Source: an uncultured Acidimicrobiales bacterium
GTDB lineage: Bacteria > Actinomycetota > Acidimicrobiia > Acidimicrobiales > Aldehydirespiratoraceae
NCBI GenBank assembly: GCA_958296055.1
Contig: CATQHS010000001.1
Coordinates: 1,004,277-1,068,276 of the forward strand
Direction of reading: 5' to 3'
DNA length: 64,000 bases
The stretch's first letter is position 1. The number at the start of each line of letters is the position of its first letter. The translations under genes and the position numbers were made by a program. Of this stretch, positions 1 to 9,888 are shown piece after piece. The notes under the pieces are model-generated. The model was not told the origin of the DNA. It saw only the letters and a list, made by a program, of their open reading frames with translations, and made no database searches.

Positions 1-639
1 GCCGTGCTCGACGCCCTGGCCATCGACCGGGCCCATCTGGTGGGCCTGTCGATGGGCGGCTTCACCGCTCTGCACACCGGGCTGCGCCATCCCGACCGGG
101 TGAGGTCGGTGGTGGCCGCCGGGGTCGGCTACGGGACCGCCCGCGACGACGCCTGGAAGGCCGACGTTGAGAGCCTGGCCGCCTTCTACGCCGACGACCC
201 TCAAGGAGCGGCCGCCTCCCACGGGTCGGCGTCGGTGCGGGTGCCGTTCATGGTCAAAGACCGGCGGGGCTGGCAGGAGTTCGCCGACGCCCTGGCCGAG
301 CACCCGGCGGTCGGGTCGGCCAACACCCTGCGCCGGGTGCAGGGGCGGCGCCCGAACCTGTACGGCCTCGAGGCCGAGTTGGCCGGGTTGGAGGCGCCGC
401 TGCTGGTGATGACCGGCGACGAGGACGAGCCGTGCCTGGAGCCGAGCCTGTGGCTGAAGCGGGCCGTGCCCATGGCCGGCCTGGCCATCCTGCCCCGCAG
501 CGGCCACACCCTCAACTTGGAGGAGCCGGCCCTGTTCAACCAATTCGTCCGCGAGTTCCTAGACACGGTCGAGGCGGGAGCCTGGACGCCCCGCGACCCC
601 CGGTCCGACCCGGCCGCCCGACCCCTCGGGGGCCGCTGA
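1..639 (+). CDS. alpha/beta hydrolase, 5'-truncated by window edge
   Basis: GLSMGGFTALHTGLRHPDRV nucleophile elbow (GxSxG), C-terminal SGHTLNLEEPALFN catalytic His context. Confidence 0.85.
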   Translation, partial: AVLDALAIDRAHLVGLSMGGFTALHTGLRHPDRVRSVVAAGVGYGTARDDAWKADVESLAAFYADDPQGAAASHGSASVRVPFMVKDRRGWQEFADALAEHPAVGSANTLRRVQGRRPNLYGLEAELAGLEAPLLVMTGDEDEPCLEPSLWLKRAVPMAGLAILPRSGHTLNLEEPALFNQFVREFLDTVEAGAWTPRDPRSDPAARPLGGR

Positions 640-640
640 G

Positions 641-1744
641 ATGCCGCCACCACCGCCGCCGAAGGAGGAGGGAGCCGGGGCCGCTGAGATGCCGCCGCCA
701 CCGGAGGAGGCGGCGGAGGCCTGCCCGCCCGGCGACGCCCTGGCCGGGCTGATCGACGTCCACAGCCACCACTACCCCGACGCCTACCTGGATGCCTGCC
801 GGCGAAGCGACAGCGGGCTGGACCATTACGTCCGCGACGACGGCCGCCTGGTGATCCTGCAGGATCGGGCGGTGGCCGCCGCGGTGCCCCAGCCCCTGCC
901 CGGCCTCTCCCACCGCTTGGGGCTCATGGACGAGGCCGGGGTGGCCGTGCAGGTGCTGTCGATCTCCGCCCCCAACGTCTTCCGCCTCCCGGCGGGGGTG
1001 CGGGTGCCTTTGACCCGCGACCTCAACGACGAGCTCACGGCCATGGCCGCCGGCGCCCGTCTGCGGGTGTTCGCCAACCTGCCCCTGCCCGACGTGGATC
1101 AGTCCCTGGCCGAGCTGGACCGGGTGCTGGGCCGAGACGGGATCGTCGGGGTGATGCTGTGTACCACCATCGACCGGCGCACCCTCGACGACGAGCTCTT
1201 CGGGCCACTGTGGGAAGAGCTGGACCGCCGGTCGGCGGCGGTGTTCGTGCATCCGACCACGCCGTGCTGCACCGAGGGGGTGCGCGACTTCGCCCTGTCG
1301 CTGGCCCTGGACTTCCTGGCTGAGACCACCAACGCCATCGGCCGGCTGGTGTACTCCGGCGCCTTCGAGCGCTACCGGAAGATCCGCTGGATTTTCTCGC
1401 ACCTGGGCGGGACGACGCCGTTCTTGGTGCATCGGTTCGACAACTACGCCCGCCAGTTCCCCGAGGCCCGGGCCCGCATCACCGAGCCGCCCTCGGAGTA
1501 TCTGCGCCGCCTGAACTTCGACACGGTGTCCACCCACGCCGAGGCCATGCGCTGCGCCTTCGCCACCTTCGACCCGGGCCAGTTCGTGTTCGGCACCGAC
1601 TACCCCCACGTCCCTGGCGGGCTCCGGATCTTCGTCGACACCCTGCGAGCCGCCGGGCTGTCACCCGCCGACCAGGCCCGAGTCGGCCACCAGAACGCCG
1701 CCGCCCTCCTCGGCATCGACCGTCCCGGCGGCGGCGACACCTGA
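641..1744 (+). CDS. amidohydrolase family protein (ACMSD-like)
   Basis: IDVHSHHYPDAYL metal motif near N-terminus, FSHLGGTTPFLVHR, FGTDYPH; long ORF immediately downstream of hydrolase. Confidence 0.85.
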   Translation: MPPPPPPKEEGAGAAEMPPPPEEAAEACPPGDALAGLIDVHSHHYPDAYLDACRRSDSGLDHYVRDDGRLVILQDRAVAAAVPQPLPGLSHRLGLMDEAGVAVQVLSISAPNVFRLPAGVRVPLTRDLNDELTAMAAGARLRVFANLPLPDVDQSLAELDRVLGRDGIVGVMLCTTIDRRTLDDELFGPLWEELDRRSAAVFVHPTTPCCTEGVRDFALSLALDFLAETTNAIGRLVYSGAFERYRKIRWIFSHLGGTTPFLVHRFDNYARQFPEARARITEPPSEYLRRLNFDTVSTHAEAMRCAFATFDPGQFVFGTDYPHVPGGLRIFVDTLRAAGLSPADQARVGHQNAAALLGIDRPGGGDT

Positions 1745-1842
1745 TCGCTGACGGCTGTTCATCTAAAAATATTTTTCAGATTTTTCTGAGATATTTCAAG
1801 TAATTGAGTGTGGTTGTCTCACCAGTGGTGTATAGTGATCGC

Positions 1843-3195
1843 ATGTTCGCTGAAGTGAGGGCCTTCGAACAATTCGGCAGCCGTCTCACCCGGCTGCTGG
1901 ACGCGGTGCGCTCCGGTGAGGTGTCGGTGGCGCGCTCGAAGGATTTGCTGGCGGCCAGCCGGTCGGTGGAGGCCAAGATGGCCGTGCTGCAGACTGAGTT
2001 GGCCCGGTTGATCGCGTTGCGGGAGCGTCACGGTGACGGCGGCACCTCGGTGCTGTGCGACTCCGCCGGCAAATCCCGGGCCCAGGCCCGCCGCAGCCTG
2101 GCCACGGCCGAGAAGCTCGATGAGATGCCCGAGTTGCGTTCGGCAGTGGATTCCGGCGAGGTGTCGCCAGCTAATGCCGAAACCCTGGCCCGGGCCGCCG
2201 ACAAGACCGCCCCCGAAACCGTGGACGAAGCCGCCGGTCTGTTGGCCCAGGCCAAGGAACTGCCGCCGGACCGCTTCGCCCGCGAAGTCGATACCTGGAC
2301 TCAGCGCCAGCAGGCCGACCACGGCCACGGCGACTACCTGCGCCAGCGCCAACAGCGCTACCTCAGAATCCGCAAGGAGAACGACACAGTGCGCCTCGAC
2401 GGCCGGTTCGACCTCGAGTTCGGCACCCGGCTGGCCTCGCGCATCCAGCGAACCGCCGAAGCGCTCCGCCGCCAAGACGACCGAGCCGCCCGCACCGGAA
2501 ACGGGTCTGGCACCGGCGAGGACCGCCGATCCTGGGATCAACTCCAGGCTGACGCCCTCGATCAGCTCACCTCAGGCGCCGCCGGGCCGAGCGACCGCAA
2601 CGACTCCGCCAGCAGGCCCAAAGCCGAGGTGATCGTGGTGGCCGACATCGGCGTGCTCACCGGCGACAACCCCGCCGGGCGCTGCGAGATCCCCGGCGTG
2701 GGCCCCGTGCCCCCGGCGGTTCTGGAACGAATCGCCTGCGATGCCGAATTGACCGGCCTCCTCTTTCACAAAGGCAAGCCCCTGTACCACGGGGCCACGG
2801 TGCGCACCGCCACCAAAGACCAATGGCGGGCCCTCATCGCCCGCGACGGTGGCTGCATCGGCTGCGGCGCCGAACCCCGACGATGCCAAGCCCACCACAC
2901 CGTCCCCTACGCCCAATCCCGCCGCACCGACATCAACCAGTTGGTGCTGGTGTGCTGGCGCTGCCACCACAACATCCACGACCACAACTGGCGGATAACC
3001 CTCAGAGACGGCCGGCGAGTCCTAGAACCCCCCGACCCCCTCGCACCCCCCGCCCCAGCCGGCAACCGCAACCACCCAAGACCAGAGCGTCACCCACCCC
3101 CGAGCAGAAACCGAGCCGCCCCCGACCCGCCCAACCCCCGTACATGCCACCCCACCCCGGAACACCAGCAGACACCAGCCCTCTTCCCGACCTGA
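1843..3195 (+). CDS. DUF222 / 13E12-type HNH endonuclease domain protein (copy 1)
   Basis: DUF222-like N-terminus, C-terminal CIGCGAEPRRCQAHHTVPYAQSRRTDINQLVLVCWRCHHNIHD HNH motif; paralogous to 51800-53257; ATG at 1843 aligned with copy 3 start. Confidence 0.85.
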   Translation: MFAEVRAFEQFGSRLTRLLDAVRSGEVSVARSKDLLAASRSVEAKMAVLQTELARLIALRERHGDGGTSVLCDSAGKSRAQARRSLATAEKLDEMPELRSAVDSGEVSPANAETLARAADKTAPETVDEAAGLLAQAKELPPDRFAREVDTWTQRQQADHGHGDYLRQRQQRYLRIRKENDTVRLDGRFDLEFGTRLASRIQRTAEALRRQDDRAARTGNGSGTGEDRRSWDQLQADALDQLTSGAAGPSDRNDSASRPKAEVIVVADIGVLTGDNPAGRCEIPGVGPVPPAVLERIACDAELTGLLFHKGKPLYHGATVRTATKDQWRALIARDGGCIGCGAEPRRCQAHHTVPYAQSRRTDINQLVLVCWRCHHNIHDHNWRITLRDGRRVLEPPDPLAPPAPAGNRNHPRPERHPPPSRNRAAPDPPNPRTCHPTPEHQQTPALFPT

Positions 3196-3217
3196 CCCTC
3201 GGACTCAGACCGATGGC

Positions 3218-4678
3218 TCAATCCTCGTGGATTTGCAAATCAGAGTCCGAATAACCAAACCGTTCGAGCAGTTGGCGCGACTTTCCCTTGCATTCTATAT
3301 GTCCAGACCAGCCCGCCTCCACAAAGATATCTGACGATCCGATCCGGCGTGGGCTGGTCATGCTGCGAGTATCCTTTGATACCAAATCTCGCTTAGGGCC
3401 CTTAAGATCGCGAGTCTTTTCCAAGAAGTCATGAGGGTGGCAGGCAAGCAATCGTTCCGCCGTAAAAACCACCAATCCTGTCCAGGTACTCACTTGCTTG
3501 TAGACCCCAAGAACAGTCGCGCCCGTGATTCTTTGGGATTCGCCGGTCCTCCCAATCTCCCTGACACTGACCCTAGTATCTATCGGTTTGATGCTAGAGG
3601 CTGGATCCTCGTGGATTTGCAAATCAGAGTCCGAATAACCAAATAGCTTGAGCAATCGGCGCGAAAGATCTTCAAATTCGTCTATAGTGAAGTCTGTTTC
3701 AACAAATACTCCGGTATCTCCGACTTCCTCAGGTCTGTTCTTATTTCGATAGTCCCCCGATACAAACTCGCGTTTGCTGCCTCTGAGATGAGCAGCTTTC
3801 CCTAGGAAGTCCTGTGGGTGGCGAGCCTGTACTTGTTCCACCACGAAAATCCACATGCCCTTCCCGGAGCGCAACTCTCTGTAAACCCCAAGAACGGTCG
3901 CGCCTAAGATTCTACGACGTTTCCTCGTCTCTCTCCTAACCTTCTCATTACTCAAGCTAGGAAACGCCGATTTGACACTAGGGGCTGATTGGCTCGGCAC
4001 AATCGTGGCAGCTAGGAATTCAGCAATTTGATTGGCAGATGGGCTAAACCTCAACTCGGCGTACACTCTGCTCCTTACCCGATCTATTAGTTCTTTATCT
4101 GGCTCGGTCAACATCTTGTGCCATATTTCTGGCAGACTCCGGGCGATATCACTTTCTTCCCGGAGCCGCTTCAGAACCTTGGCGGCATCTTGTTCGGCCT
4201 TACCGCTCATTACCGCTGAACGAGACAGGAATGTTTCCAAGTCGTCGGTGATCTGCTCAATCGGGTCCTCTTGGAGTCGCAGACGAGCGAACAGACGATC
4301 TACGGGAGGACCAGCCTCGCGGGGCAGATACAGCCTCCACTCCAGCCCATCGGTAAGCACACAGACGGTAACGCCATCGTGGAACGCGTATCTCAAGAGC
4401 TGCGCCACATGATCATCCAGGTTGACGCCGGGTTTCTTGGCCTCCACGAAACATTCACACCGGCCACGCTCACCCATCAAGGCGATGTCAACCCGGCCGC
4501 CTTCCTTCGCCCCGCCCACCGGATGCTCAAACCGCACCTCACCGGTCCCCTTGTTCTTGTAGACATCCCATCCCAGGTCATTCAGAATGGGCACAATGAT
4601 CTGGAACTTAGTGGTCTCTTCGTTGACCGGAACGCCGCCGTCGTTCCGAATTCGCTCCAACCTCTCTCGCAATGCCAT
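3218..4678 (-). CDS. HsdR N-terminal-domain-like protein with duplicated C-terminal module
   Basis: FQIIVPILNDLGWDVY...RVDIALMG...CFVEAKKPG (HSDR_N-like PD-(D/E)xK-type core); two copies of ITGATVLGVY...LLERFGYSDSDLQIHED. Confidence 0.75.
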   Translation of the reverse strand: MALRERLERIRNDGGVPVNEETTKFQIIVPILNDLGWDVYKNKGTGEVRFEHPVGGAKEGGRVDIALMGERGRCECFVEAKKPGVNLDDHVAQLLRYAFHDGVTVCVLTDGLEWRLYLPREAGPPVDRLFARLRLQEDPIEQITDDLETFLSRSAVMSGKAEQDAAKVLKRLREESDIARSLPEIWHKMLTEPDKELIDRVRSRVYAELRFSPSANQIAEFLAATIVPSQSAPSVKSAFPSLSNEKVRRETRKRRRILGATVLGVYRELRSGKGMWIFVVEQVQARHPQDFLGKAAHLRGSKREFVSGDYRNKNRPEEVGDTGVFVETDFTIDEFEDLSRRLLKLFGYSDSDLQIHEDPASSIKPIDTRVSVREIGRTGESQRITGATVLGVYKQVSTWTGLVVFTAERLLACHPHDFLEKTRDLKGPKRDLVSKDTRSMTSPRRIGSSDIFVEAGWSGHIECKGKSRQLLERFGYSDSDLQIHED

Positions 4679-4683
4679 GCCGT

Positions 4684-5754
4684 TCACTCCTGATGAATTT
4701 GCAAGTCGGAAGCCGAGTACCCAAACAACTCAAGTAATTGATGCGAGCGCTTCACTATGTGATCTGCCGAGAGACTCGTCTCAATGAAAATACCTGACAT
4801 CCCGATCTCACGAGGTTGCTTCATGTATCGATCATCTCTGGACACATAATCATATTTATGGCCTTTGAACTTTGATGTCTTATCTAAGAAAGTCTCTCGG
4901 TGGCGTGCTTGCATCTTCTCTGCCACAAAAAGTAAAGCGCCTTTCCATGTATTCAATTCCATATAATCACCGAAAAGGGTCGCACCCGTGATCTTCTGTG
5001 GCCTCACTGGTGTCTTCTTGACTCTAGACTCCGATGATTCTGGTGCTTTGGCGCCGGACGCTGGTCGGCTTGGGGCGGCCTCTCTGCCGGATAGCACTGC
5101 GACCACCTGTTCTGCGGAGGGGCTCAGTCTCAGCTCGGCGTACACCTTGCTTCTGACCAGATCGACGAGTTCTTCGTCGGGCTTGGCCAACATCTTGCGC
5201 CAGATTTCCGGCAGTCGCCGGGCGATGTCGCTCTCCTCTTGGAGTCGTCTCAGGACTTTGGCCGCGTCGCGCTCGGCTCTGCCGCTGCGCACTGCATCCC
5301 GGGACAGGAACGCTTCCAGATCGTCGGCCGACTGCTCGACCGGGTCGTCTCGAAGGCGCAGCAGGGCGAACCGGCGCTTGTCGGGCGGGCCGGCCTCGCG
5401 GGGCAGGTACAGCCGCCACTCCAGCCCGTCGGTCAAGGCGCAGACGGTCACCCCGTCGTGGAACGCGTACCCCAAAAGCTGGGCCACATGGTCGTCGAGG
5501 TTGACGCCGGGCGACTTGGCCTCCACGAAGCAGGCGCACTGGTCGTGCTTGCCCATCAGGGCGATGTCCACTCGGCCGCCGCCCTTCGTCCCGCCCGCTG
5601 AGTGCTCGAACCGGACCTCATCGGTCCCCTGGCTGTTGTAGACGTCCCATCCCAGGTCGCCGAGGACCGGCACGATGATCTGGAACTTGGCCGCTTCCTC
5701 GTTGGACGGCGTGCCGGCCTTGGCTATGCGCCCCAGCGTCTCTCTCAGCGTCAT
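4684..5754 (-). CDS. HsdR N-terminal-domain-like protein, paralog with single C-terminal module
   Basis: same architecture as 3218-4678 (FQIIVPVLGDLGWDVY, RVDIALMGK, CFVEAKSPG) with one C-terminal ITGATLFGDY...LLELFGYSASDLQIHQE. Confidence 0.75.
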   Translation of the reverse strand: MTLRETLGRIAKAGTPSNEEAAKFQIIVPVLGDLGWDVYNSQGTDEVRFEHSAGGTKGGGRVDIALMGKHDQCACFVEAKSPGVNLDDHVAQLLGYAFHDGVTVCALTDGLEWRLYLPREAGPPDKRRFALLRLRDDPVEQSADDLEAFLSRDAVRSGRAERDAAKVLRRLQEESDIARRLPEIWRKMLAKPDEELVDLVRSKVYAELRLSPSAEQVVAVLSGREAAPSRPASGAKAPESSESRVKKTPVRPQKITGATLFGDYMELNTWKGALLFVAEKMQARHRETFLDKTSKFKGHKYDYVSRDDRYMKQPREIGMSGIFIETSLSADHIVKRSHQLLELFGYSASDLQIHQE

Positions 5755-5862
5755 GGCTTCCGCTCCTGACCCCTTCCGCAACCCGTCGGGTCGCCTGTAT
5801 TCTCCTAACAGTAACGCTCGCTCCTCTCCGACATAAGCCATAAACAGAAAGAGGCCACTGCC

Positions 5863-7356
5863 GTGCCCAAGCGCTCCGCTCACCTCCCCCTGGCAGCCGC
5901 CCTAGCCCTAGGGCTCGCGGCCGCCATCGCCTCCGCCTGCAGCGGCGACGACGACTCGGCCATGCGATCCGAGACGCAGGCCGAGATGGCCGCGCTGCAA
6001 GCCAACACGAACAACGAGATGGCCGCGCTCGAGTCTGAGATGCAGGGCCAGATGGACCAGATGGCCGAGATGGGTTCCCAGATGCAGAGCGCTATGGCCG
6101 AGATGGAGTCGAGGCTGGACTCGCTGGAATCGCTCGAATCGGAGATGCAGAGCCAGATGGCCGGGATGCAGGCCGAGATGATGTCTGAGATGCAGGGCGG
6201 GATGGCCGACATGGCGGCCGAGATGCGAAGCGAGGCGACCGGCGTGGTCGAGCGGGTCAAAAAGCAGGTCGCAGGAGCCATCGAGCGCTACGAGGAGGTC
6301 GGCGAGGCCGTCTTTGAGGAGATCACCTCCAGCGGCGACTACATCGACGGCGAATTCTACGTTTACGTCCTAGACGCCGACGGCGTGATCCTCGCCCACC
6401 CCGTCAACCCCGACACAGTCGGCGAGAACAACTACGACATGCAAGACAGCACCGGGACGTTCATCGTGCGGGGCATCCTCGACGCCGCCACCCCCGAAGG
6501 CGCCTGGACCGCCTACCGGACCATCAACCCGGTCACCGGCCAAGAGGAGCCCAAGCGAAGCTGGGTGGTCACCCACGACGGCCTGGTGTTCGGCTCCGGC
6601 TACTACAACGATGTGGTCGCGCAGGTCAAGGACCAGGTGGCGGCGGCCATCGAGCGCTACGAGGAGGTCGGCGAGGCCGCCTTAGGGGAGATCACCTCCA
6701 GCGGCGACTACATCGACGGCGAAGTCTACGTTTTCGTCGGGGACGCCGAAGGCGCGATCCTCGCCCACGCGGCCAACCCGGACCTGGTCGGCCAGAACCT
6801 CTACGACCTGCAGGACAGCACCGGGGCGTTCATCGTGCGGGGCATCCTCGACGCCGCCACCCCCGACGGGGCCTGGACCACCTACCGATTCGCCAACCCG
6901 GTCACCGGCCAAGAGGAGCCCAAGCACACTTGGGCGGTCGACCACGACGGCCTGGTGTTCGGCTCCGGCTACTACATCAACGAGGCCGAGCTGGCCCAGG
7001 ACATGGTGGCGGCCGCCATCGAGCGCTACCAGGAGGTGGGCCCCGCCGCCTTCGAGGAGATCACCTTCAGCGGCGACTACGCCAGCGGCGAGGTCTATGT
7101 GTACGTCGCGGGGCCCGGCGGCGTGGAACTCGCCCACGCCGCCAACGCCGACCTGGTCGGCCAAGACCTGTCCGACACGCAGGACAGCACCGGGGCGTTC
7201 ATCACCCGGGGCATCTTCGACAACGCCACCCCCGACGGGTCTTGGACCACCTACCGGTTCATCAACCCGGTCACCGGCCAAGAGGAACCCAAGCATAGCT
7301 GGGTGGTCCTCTACAACGGCCTGGTGTTCGGCTCCGGCTACTACACCGACCCCTGA
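5863..7356 (+). CDS. secreted lipoprotein with coiled coil and three tandem Cache-like domains
   Basis: lipobox ASAC, Met/Glu-rich heptad segment, three repeats of AIERYEEVGEA..EITSSGDYIDGE.YVYV.D..G.ILAH..NPD.VG... Confidence 0.8.
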   Translation: MPKRSAHLPLAAALALGLAAAIASACSGDDDSAMRSETQAEMAALQANTNNEMAALESEMQGQMDQMAEMGSQMQSAMAEMESRLDSLESLESEMQSQMAGMQAEMMSEMQGGMADMAAEMRSEATGVVERVKKQVAGAIERYEEVGEAVFEEITSSGDYIDGEFYVYVLDADGVILAHPVNPDTVGENNYDMQDSTGTFIVRGILDAATPEGAWTAYRTINPVTGQEEPKRSWVVTHDGLVFGSGYYNDVVAQVKDQVAAAIERYEEVGEAALGEITSSGDYIDGEVYVFVGDAEGAILAHAANPDLVGQNLYDLQDSTGAFIVRGILDAATPDGAWTTYRFANPVTGQEEPKHTWAVDHDGLVFGSGYYINEAELAQDMVAAAIERYQEVGPAAFEEITFSGDYASGEVYVYVAGPGGVELAHAANADLVGQDLSDTQDSTGAFITRGIFDNATPDGSWTTYRFINPVTGQEEPKHSWVVLYNGLVFGSGYYTDP

Positions 7357-7416
7357 ACCGAGCCGACACCGGCCCGGCATCGGCCCGACTGCCGGCTCAG
7401 CATCGGGCCGGCCGGG

Positions 7417-8979
7417 TCAGGCCGCGAACCGGGGAACGGGGTCGCTGTCCTGGGCGTCCATGACCTTGGCCAGCAGCAGATCCGACAGCTCCTGCTGGAG
7501 CCGGCGGGCGTCGGGCCGGCCGTGGAGGTTCTCCAGCTCGCAGGGGTCGCCGCGGCGGTCGTACATCTCGCCGAAGGGCTGGCCGCCGTAGACGGTGAGC
7601 CGGGCCGACGGGGTGATCAGCGTGCGCATGCGGACCGGGCCGGGCAGGCCGGGGAGCCCGAACACCTCGTCCTCCTCGACCAGCAGCCCGTCCCGGCCGG
7701 GCCCGGCCGGCGCCCTCCCGGTGACCGCGCCGCTGAGGTCGGTCCCGTGCAGGTCCCGGTAGGGCTCGGCGCCGGCCAGCCCCAGCACGGTCGGCGCCAG
7801 GTCGAGGGAGCTGGTCAGCGCCCCGGTCCGCCCGGCCGGAGCCCCGGGCGCGCCGACCACGAACGGGACCCGGATGCAGGCCTGGTAGTGGACGCAGTGC
7901 TTCAGCAGCAGACCGTGGTCCCCGAACATGTCGCCGTGGTCGCTGGTGAACACCACCGCGGTGCGCTCGGCCAGCCCGGTCCGGTCCAGCGCGGCCATGA
8001 TCCGGCCGGCCGCGTCGTCGATCATGGCGATCATGCCGTAGGCGGCGGCCAGCGAGGCCCGAAGCTGCCGCTCGTCGGGCGCCCAGCAGTCGAAGGGCCT
8101 CGTCTGGACCCCGCGCCGGGCGGCCATGGCCCGGACGTGGGCCGGCGCCCGGGTCAGCGGGTCCCCGAAGGTGGGCGGGATCACGACGTCGGCCGGGTCG
8201 AACCTGTCGAAGTAGCGGCCGGGCGGGGTGAAGGGGTGGTGCGGATCGGGGAACGACGCCCAGAAGAAGAAGTCGTCGCCCGCGGCCGCGGCCTCTTCGA
8301 GAAACCGGACGGTCCGGTCGGCGATGTAGCTGGTGGGATACAGGTCCTCGGGGACAGCCGTCTTGTAGACCTGATCCCAGCCGTCGAAGGCGGCCAGCGC
8401 GTTGTCGCGGCCCTGCACCCGCTCCGGTTCCACTCCTCGGTCGCAAAGCCAGTGCCGGTAGTGCCCCTCGGCGGTGTCGGAGCCGCCGATCACCAGATCG
8501 ACGCGGTCGAACCCGTAGTAGTCCGGGGGCAGCTCCACCGGCCCGGACCGGTGGGTCGCCGTCATCTCCCAGCGGTCCCAGCCCGGTTCCCCGCCGCCGG
8601 CCACGGCCACGGCCGCCGGCGCCGCCCCGACCAGCGACCGCGTCGCCTCCTCGGCCGCGCCGTAGGGCTGGAGGTGGAGCTTGCCGGCGGCACCGGTCCG
8701 GTAGCCGCGGCGGCGCAGGACCCGGGCGACGGTCTCGGACCCCGGGCTCAGCCCGATGCCGTTGACCCGGGCGCCGTGGCTGGACGGGTAGCGGCCGGTG
8801 AGCAGCGACGCCCGGTTGGGCATGCAGGTCGGGTTGGCCGCGTAGGCCGCGTCGAACACCATCGAGCGAGCGGCCAGACCGTCGAGGTTGGGGGTGGCCG
8901 CGACCGGGTCGCCGGCGAAGCCCAGGGCGTGGGCCGGGAGCTGGTCGGCGATTATGACGAGAAACGAGAGCGGCCTCAG
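7417..8979 (-). CDS. sulfatase (alkaline phosphatase superfamily)
   Basis: N-terminal LVIIADQL, CMPNRASLLTGRYPSSHG sulfatase signature, VFTSDHGDMFGDHG; start uncertain (no ATG/GTG upstream; CTG at 8979 in frame). Confidence 0.85.
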   Translation of the reverse strand: MRPLSFLVIIADQLPAHALGFAGDPVAATPNLDGLAARSMVFDAAYAANPTCMPNRASLLTGRYPSSHGARVNGIGLSPGSETVARVLRRRGYRTGAAGKLHLQPYGAAEEATRSLVGAAPAAVAVAGGGEPGWDRWEMTATHRSGPVELPPDYYGFDRVDLVIGGSDTAEGHYRHWLCDRGVEPERVQGRDNALAAFDGWDQVYKTAVPEDLYPTSYIADRTVRFLEEAAAAGDDFFFWASFPDPHHPFTPPGRYFDRFDPADVVIPPTFGDPLTRAPAHVRAMAARRGVQTRPFDCWAPDERQLRASLAAAYGMIAMIDDAAGRIMAALDRTGLAERTAVVFTSDHGDMFGDHGLLLKHCVHYQACIRVPFVVGAPGAPAGRTGALTSSLDLAPTVLGLAGAEPYRDLHGTDLSGAVTGRAPAGPGRDGLLVEEDEVFGLPGLPGPVRMRTLITPSARLTVYGGQPFGEMYDRRGDPCELENLHGRPDARRLQQELSDLLLAKVMDAQDSDPVPRFAA

Positions 8980-9773
8980 GTGTCCATGATCCCTTTGCGC
9001 TGGGCGCCGTCGATGGGGATGTGGGCGCCGTTGACGAAGCTGGCCCGGGGCGAGGCGATGAAGGCCACCAGGTTGGCCACCTCATCGGGCTCGCAGATCC
9101 GGCCGATGGGGATGCTGGCCACGGCCAGGTCGTGGGCCGTGGCCTGGTCCACTCCCTTGTCCCGGGCGAACGCCTTCTCCAGCCCGTCCCAGCGGTCGGT
9201 GTTGACCGGACCGGGGTTGACCGTGTTGGTGCGTATGCCGTGGGGGGCGTACTGCTCGGCCAGCGACGAGGCGAAGTTGATGTCGGCGGCGTTGGCGATC
9301 CCGGCGGTCATCTCCCAGTAGCTCGGCTTCAGCCCGTCGTTGCCCACCACCAGCACTATCGAGCCCTCGCCGGCCGCTTTCATGTGGGGGATCACCGCCC
9401 GGCAGGTGCGCACGTACCCCATGAACTTCAGGTTGAGGCTCCCGAAGAACTGCTCCTCGGTGAGATCCTCGAGCAGGCCCCCGGGCGAGCTGCCCGCGCA
9501 GGTGATCAGGATGTCGATCCGCCCGAAGCGGTCCATGGTGGCGTCGACGGCCCGCTGCACGTCGTCGGTTCGGCCCATGTCCCCGGCCACGACCAAGACC
9601 TCCGCCTCGCCCTCGGCCCGCAGCTTGTTGGCCGCCGCCTCCAGGTTCTCGGCGTTGCGGGCGGTGATTACCACCGCGCAGCCCTCGCCACCGAGCAGCC
9701 GGGCGCAGGCGAACCCGATGCCCTTGCTGGCGCCGGTTATCAGCGCCACCTTGTCTCGCACTCCTAAGTCCAT
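8976..9773 (-). CDS. SDR family oxidoreductase
   Basis: ALITGASKGIGFACARLL Rossmann motif; NPGPVNTDRW; VNGAHIPIDGA. Confidence 0.85.
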   Translation of the reverse strand: MDLGVRDKVALITGASKGIGFACARLLGGEGCAVVITARNAENLEAAANKLRAEGEAEVLVVAGDMGRTDDVQRAVDATMDRFGRIDILITCAGSSPGGLLEDLTEEQFFGSLNLKFMGYVRTCRAVIPHMKAAGEGSIVLVVGNDGLKPSYWEMTAGIANAADINFASSLAEQYAPHGIRTNTVNPGPVNTDRWDGLEKAFARDKGVDQATAHDLAVASIPIGRICEPDEVANLVAFIASPRASFVNGAHIPIDGAQRKGIMDT

Positions 9774-9888
9774 GCCGCCTCCGATCCTGTTTCTCCGGGC
9801 TGCCCCGGGTTGCGAACCGCGGGGCCAGAGTACCCGAGCGGTCCGGGCCGGTTTCGCGGCGGGCCTCGGGCCGTGCCAGACTCGGGCC

